A DNA stretch of 64,000 bases from positions 1-64,000 of the forward strand of contig NZ_SUKC01000018.1 of assembly GCF_005047635.1 (NCBI RefSeq), read 5' to 3'. This stretch comes from Arthrobacter sp. CAU 1506. GTDB lineage: Bacteria > Actinomycetota > Actinomycetes > Actinomycetales > Micrococcaceae. The notes under the pieces were generated by a model that did not search any database, was not told the origin of the DNA, and was given only the letters and a program-made list of their open reading frames with translations. Positions 61,117 through 64,000 of the stretch are shown here, one piece after another (the stretch's first letter is position 1; each line of letters starts with the position of its first letter). Both the position numbers and the translations under genes were made by a program.

Positions 61117-63351
61117 GTGCCGCGAGACCATCTTGCCGCGGACAACCCGGAAACCGTCTGGGCGGCGCTGGCTTCCGAGCTAGCTGGCCAACCCCGCGTG
61201 CGGATCTCGCGGGACGGCGGACGCAGCTACCCCCAGCGTCACGAACGCGAGCTTACCCCGGCGTTGCCATCGCAACCGGCGGCCGTGCGCATCTTTGGAA
61301 AGGACGGCACCTGCCGGACCATCTGCCTGGACTTCGACTCTTCCGTCGACGGGGTCGACCGGGTGGCTGCCGACGTGTACCGAGTGACCTCTTGGCTGCA
61401 CGAACACGGCGCCCGCTGGATCGAGGACCAATCCCCTAACGGCGGCCGTCACGTCTACATCCCGTTGGAGCAGCGCGTCACCTTCACTGAAGCGCGCGAG
61501 TTTGTCGAAGCCCTGGGCAGCCGCTACCGCAGCTTGGACCGGTCCCCGCACCAGAACATCAGCCACGGCTGCATCCGCACACCCGGCAGCCCTCACAAGA
61601 GCGGCGGCCATCAGAAACTGGCCATGAGCCTCACCATGGCCTACGACATAGTGCGTCGGCCCAACTCCCCCGCCGTATGGGAACGGATGGCCGCCGACCT
61701 GGCTCCCGAGATGGCCGCCGCCAGGGCGCTCCGCCTCGAGGAGCCTGAGCATTCCCTGACCGGGCCCGCCGCTCAGCTGCCGGACGCCGCCACCGGGACC
61801 GGCCGGATGTCCCGGACGATGCTGGCCGCCGCAGTGGACGGCATCTACGACACCTCCCGCTACGCGACTCCATCCGAAGCCCGGCAGGCCGTCCTGACCG
61901 CAGCTGCCGGCTGCGGGATGAGCCTGACCGACGTCGAACGCCGGATGAAGCAAGGCATCTGGCCGGGACTGGCCCAGTTCTACGCCCGCTACCGGGCACA
62001 CCAGCGCTTCACCGCACTTCGCCGGGACTGGGACAAAGCGGTCAAATTCATCGCCGACAGGCATAGGAAAGATGATGCCCGTAAAAACAACACAAGCCAG
62101 CCAAATACACAGGGGGGGCAGCTTCTAGGGGGTTTGCCTGAATCGCCACACAGCGAACACCGCTTCATCCGCACCTGGAGAAACGCTCTGGTCCTGGCTG
62201 AAGAGCGCTACCGGGGTTCCCGTGCAGGAATGGCTCAGCGAATGATCCTTCGGGCTTTGGGCGCCGCTGCACACATGACGGGCAGCAGGTTCATCGAATT
62301 CGGTGTTCGGTCTCTCGCAGTGGCCTCCGGTGTCGAACACACCACCGTGGCCGCCCACTTGCGTGCCCTCCGAGAAGAAAATGATCCGCTGGTCGTCCTC
62401 GTCAGCCAAGGCCGGGGAACCCACGGAGACCTCTACTGCCTGAACCTTCCGGAATCCCTGCAGGAAGGCGCGGAAAACCGCGCCTGGGACAGGGGCAAAC
62501 TGCACTCGCTGCGCCCGGTGTTCCGCGAGTTGGGGATGCCGGCCGCCTTCGTCTACGAGGCACTTGAGCATTCCTCCGGCCCTCTATCCACCTCCGATCT
62601 AGTCCGGCACACCGGATTGAGCCGCACCGCCGTCACCGAGGCCCTGGAGACGCTGGCTGCGTGGAACCTGTCCGAACGCTCCGGCCGGGATCTCTCTTGG
62701 CGGTTGGTCGCGGCCACGTCGCTGCGGCAGCTCGCCGAGTTGTTCGGTGTTCTCGACGAGGTGGCCAAGCAGCTGGACCGGTACCGTGCCCAGCGTGCCC
62801 TGTGGCGCCAGTGGCTGTCCGAGCGCCTCACGACCGGCGCGGTCCTCCCCTCCCCCGGCGATGACTACCCCTGGGAGACTTTCGAAGGCCCACCGGACGA
62901 CTGGACGCTGGCCGACATGGCCTTCAAAATTCCGGCCTACCCCTTCACTGGCGGGAAGCAATGGAAAGAAAGGAACCTTTACTTCCATTGCCTCCTTTTT
63001 GGCCAGACGTTCTCCCCGGACGAGTCACTAAATTGCGGCCGGCACCGCGGCCTGAATCAGTTCCCCGAGGAGAGCTGTCATCCCCCTATGTTCCGCTGGT
63101 GTCAAACAGAGGAGAAGGTATGGCACCCTCCATTGGCACCGCTCTGCGCCCACGCCCCCACCGCGTCGGGGGACGACACCGGTCCCAGGATGACTGCGGC
63201 GCAAATGCCGCCATTAGTTCCGATCACCCGAAAGGTTCGTTTTGATGCCATTGGAAGTGTTTGCACTCCCCCGCTCTCCGCTCCCCACTCTCCTGGCCCT
63301 GGTGATAGCCCGCCTTCATCAGGGCCAACTCCGGGACTCCGGCTCGCCTAA
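61117..63351 (+). CDS. plasmid replication protein with archaeo-eukaryotic-type primase domain
   Basis: 744 residues. The N-terminal primase-like domain has CLDFDSSVDG (D72, D74), EDQSPNGGRHVYIPL (S106, H112) and GCIRTPGSPHKSGG. The middle and C-terminal parts carry winged-helix-like regions (SLAVASGVEHTTVAAHLRAL and TSDLVRHTGLSRTAVTEALE). Proteins with this build start replication on actinobacterial plasmids. The start is uncertain: the GTG at 61117 has no ribosome site and similar sequence continues upstream in frame for about 25 codons. The last about 120 codons overlap iteron-like repeats and may be poorly conserved. Confidence 0.8.
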   Translation: MPRDHLAADNPETVWAALASELAGQPRVRISRDGGRSYPQRHERELTPALPSQPAAVRIFGKDGTCRTICLDFDSSVDGVDRVAADVYRVTSWLHEHGARWIEDQSPNGGRHVYIPLEQRVTFTEAREFVEALGSRYRSLDRSPHQNISHGCIRTPGSPHKSGGHQKLAMSLTMAYDIVRRPNSPAVWERMAADLAPEMAAARALRLEEPEHSLTGPAAQLPDAATGTGRMSRTMLAAAVDGIYDTSRYATPSEARQAVLTAAAGCGMSLTDVERRMKQGIWPGLAQFYARYRAHQRFTALRRDWDKAVKFIADRHRKDDARKNNTSQPNTQGGQLLGGLPESPHSEHRFIRTWRNALVLAEERYRGSRAGMAQRMILRALGAAAHMTGSRFIEFGVRSLAVASGVEHTTVAAHLRALREENDPLVVLVSQGRGTHGDLYCLNLPESLQEGAENRAWDRGKLHSLRPVFRELGMPAAFVYEALEHSSGPLSTSDLVRHTGLSRTAVTEALETLAAWNLSERSGRDLSWRLVAATSLRQLAELFGVLDEVAKQLDRYRAQRALWRQWLSERLTTGAVLPSPGDDYPWETFEGPPDDWTLADMAFKIPAYPFTGGKQWKERNLYFHCLLFGQTFSPDESLNCGRHRGLNQFPEESCHPPMFRWCQTEEKVWHPPLAPLCAHAPTASGDDTGPRMTAAQMPPLVPITRKVRFDAIGSVCTPPLSAPHSPGPGDSPPSSGPTPGLRLA
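62961..62990. repeat. inverted repeat in the 3' part of rep
   Basis: CAATGGAA (62960-62967) and TTCCATTG (62983-62990) are perfect 8-bp arms around AAAGGAACCTTTAC, so the unit contains a second palindrome AAAGGAACCTTT. It is related to the AAAGGTTCC-bearing repeats downstream. Confidence 0.6.
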
Positions 63352-64000
63352 ATGCCTTCATTAATACCGATGGGAGGGGATGGTTCCTTTTGCGACGTTG
63401 GATGCGCTTGCGGCCCCTCCCCTGCCCGGTGCCTCACGGAACTTGAGAGTGCCCGAACTTGAGCCCACTCCCTCAGGATCAGTACCAATACCGCAAATGC
63501 CACCTTTGGTTCTGGTCCGGGGATTAGAGACAACGGAACGGTTGGTGCATTTGCTACCAACGGTACCAACGGAAGCAATGGAACCTTTAGTTCTTTCGGA
63601 ACTGGAGGGCGGTGGCTCTGACGCGACAACAGTCGACCACGCCCGCATCAGGGCTCGAACGAAAGAATAGAAACCGATTTATATAAGTGCGCAAACGGTA
63701 CTGATTATACTTTTTGCGCCCAGGACAAGCGTTCCGAACCCGGCGGCTCCTGTCATACGGATCCGTGACCCCACAGGAACCAATGCCGCAAAACGTACTA
63801 AAGGTTCCATTTGCGGCATTCTCATTCACGGCCGAAACCGGGGAACACCGGAATATCAAGGCCCGGCGGGCGGAACGCGCCTCGAAAGCCTCCGATCGAA
63901 CCCAAAGAGGTAACACCCCCGATGGTGGTTATGGTTCTTAAGGCGCAAATAGTTCCATAAGTGGCATTGGAACCGGGCACCGTCCTGCCGGAGGCCAGTC
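63190..64000. repeat. iteron-like repeats, probable replication origin
   Basis: Degenerate copies of two elements, GCGCAAATG/CCGCAAATG and AAAGGTTCC/TTTGGTTC, occur in both orientations at about 63200-63235, 63380-63395, 63491-63512, 63546-63600, 63778-63820 and 63940-63975. The clearest unit is AACCAATGCCGCAAAACGTA followed by CTAAAGGTTCCATTTGCGGC. An AT-rich stretch at 63667-63713 (TTTATATAAG, ACTGATTATACTTTTT) could be the unwinding site. No gene is supportable after 63351. Confidence 0.6.

Noticed and set aside
63352-63941. Several open frames of 75-109 codons after rep
   Set aside because: They run through the iteron-like repeats on both strands and have no consistent protein pattern.
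1-64000. CRISPR arrays, tRNA and rRNA genes
   Set aside because: No regularly spaced identical repeats and no cloverleaf or rRNA-like stretch was recognised; a computed scan would settle this.

Overview
The window looks like part of a large, high-GC plasmid from an actinobacterium, most likely a member of the Micrococcaceae such as Arthrobacter or Paenarthrobacter. The reasons are an actinobacterial-type conjugation cluster (SCO6880-like protein, DUF4913, DUF6668 and VirD4/VirB4 ATPases), a primase-like plasmid replication protein followed by an iteron-like region, and aromatic and amine catabolic genes with actinobacterial-style overlaps and GTG/TTG starts.

Layout. (1) 1-381 and 36380-37340 are two directly repeated, incomplete IS110-family copies that bracket a catabolic island. 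(2) 475-6499 holds two FAD amine-oxidase-like proteins, a DUF5134-like membrane protein and an APC permease. (3) 6934-11117 is a translationally coupled operon for an acetyl-CoA synthetase-like enzyme, maleylacetate reductase and hydroxyquinol 1,2-dioxygenase. (4) 11417-16224 is a decaying stretch: a frameshifted small gene, a broken FAD amine oxidase, a SnoaL-like gene, RidA, a truncated esterase, and an IS3 remnant seated in the loop of a long hairpin. (5) 16311-24688 holds a copper amine oxidase with an aldehyde dehydrogenase, a TetR regulator, a medium-chain oxidoreductase, an amidohydrolase and an alpha/beta hydrolase. (6) 25335-32747 is an iac-like (indole-3-acetate catabolism) set in two divergent operons. 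(7) 32895-35935 holds a luciferase-like monooxygenase, a small protein and an IclR regulator. (8) 37519-43258 is an ABC importer plus sulfatase operon. (9) 43435-44153 is gene debris. (10) 44678-56043 is a conjugative type IV secretion cluster. (11) 56148-59746 is a regulatory cassette (ArsR-like gene, then ImmA-like protease, seven-helix membrane protein, alpha/beta hydrolase and XRE regulator). (12) 60672-64000 is the replication module.

How it fits together. The proposed reading is that aromatic amines enter through the APC permease, are oxidised by the copper amine oxidase and the aldehyde dehydrogenase to an arylacetate (tryptamine to indole-3-acetate is the attractive case), and are then opened by the iac-like Rieske and flavin oxygenases. 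A shared inverted repeat, CGGTTC-N7-GAACC(G), lies upstream of the permease, upstream of the aldehyde dehydrogenase and between the two iac operons. That links the three loci into one candidate regulon. The substrate is inferred; the operator sharing is seen directly.

No tRNA, rRNA or CRISPR array was recognised. No relaxase gene was recognised in the window.
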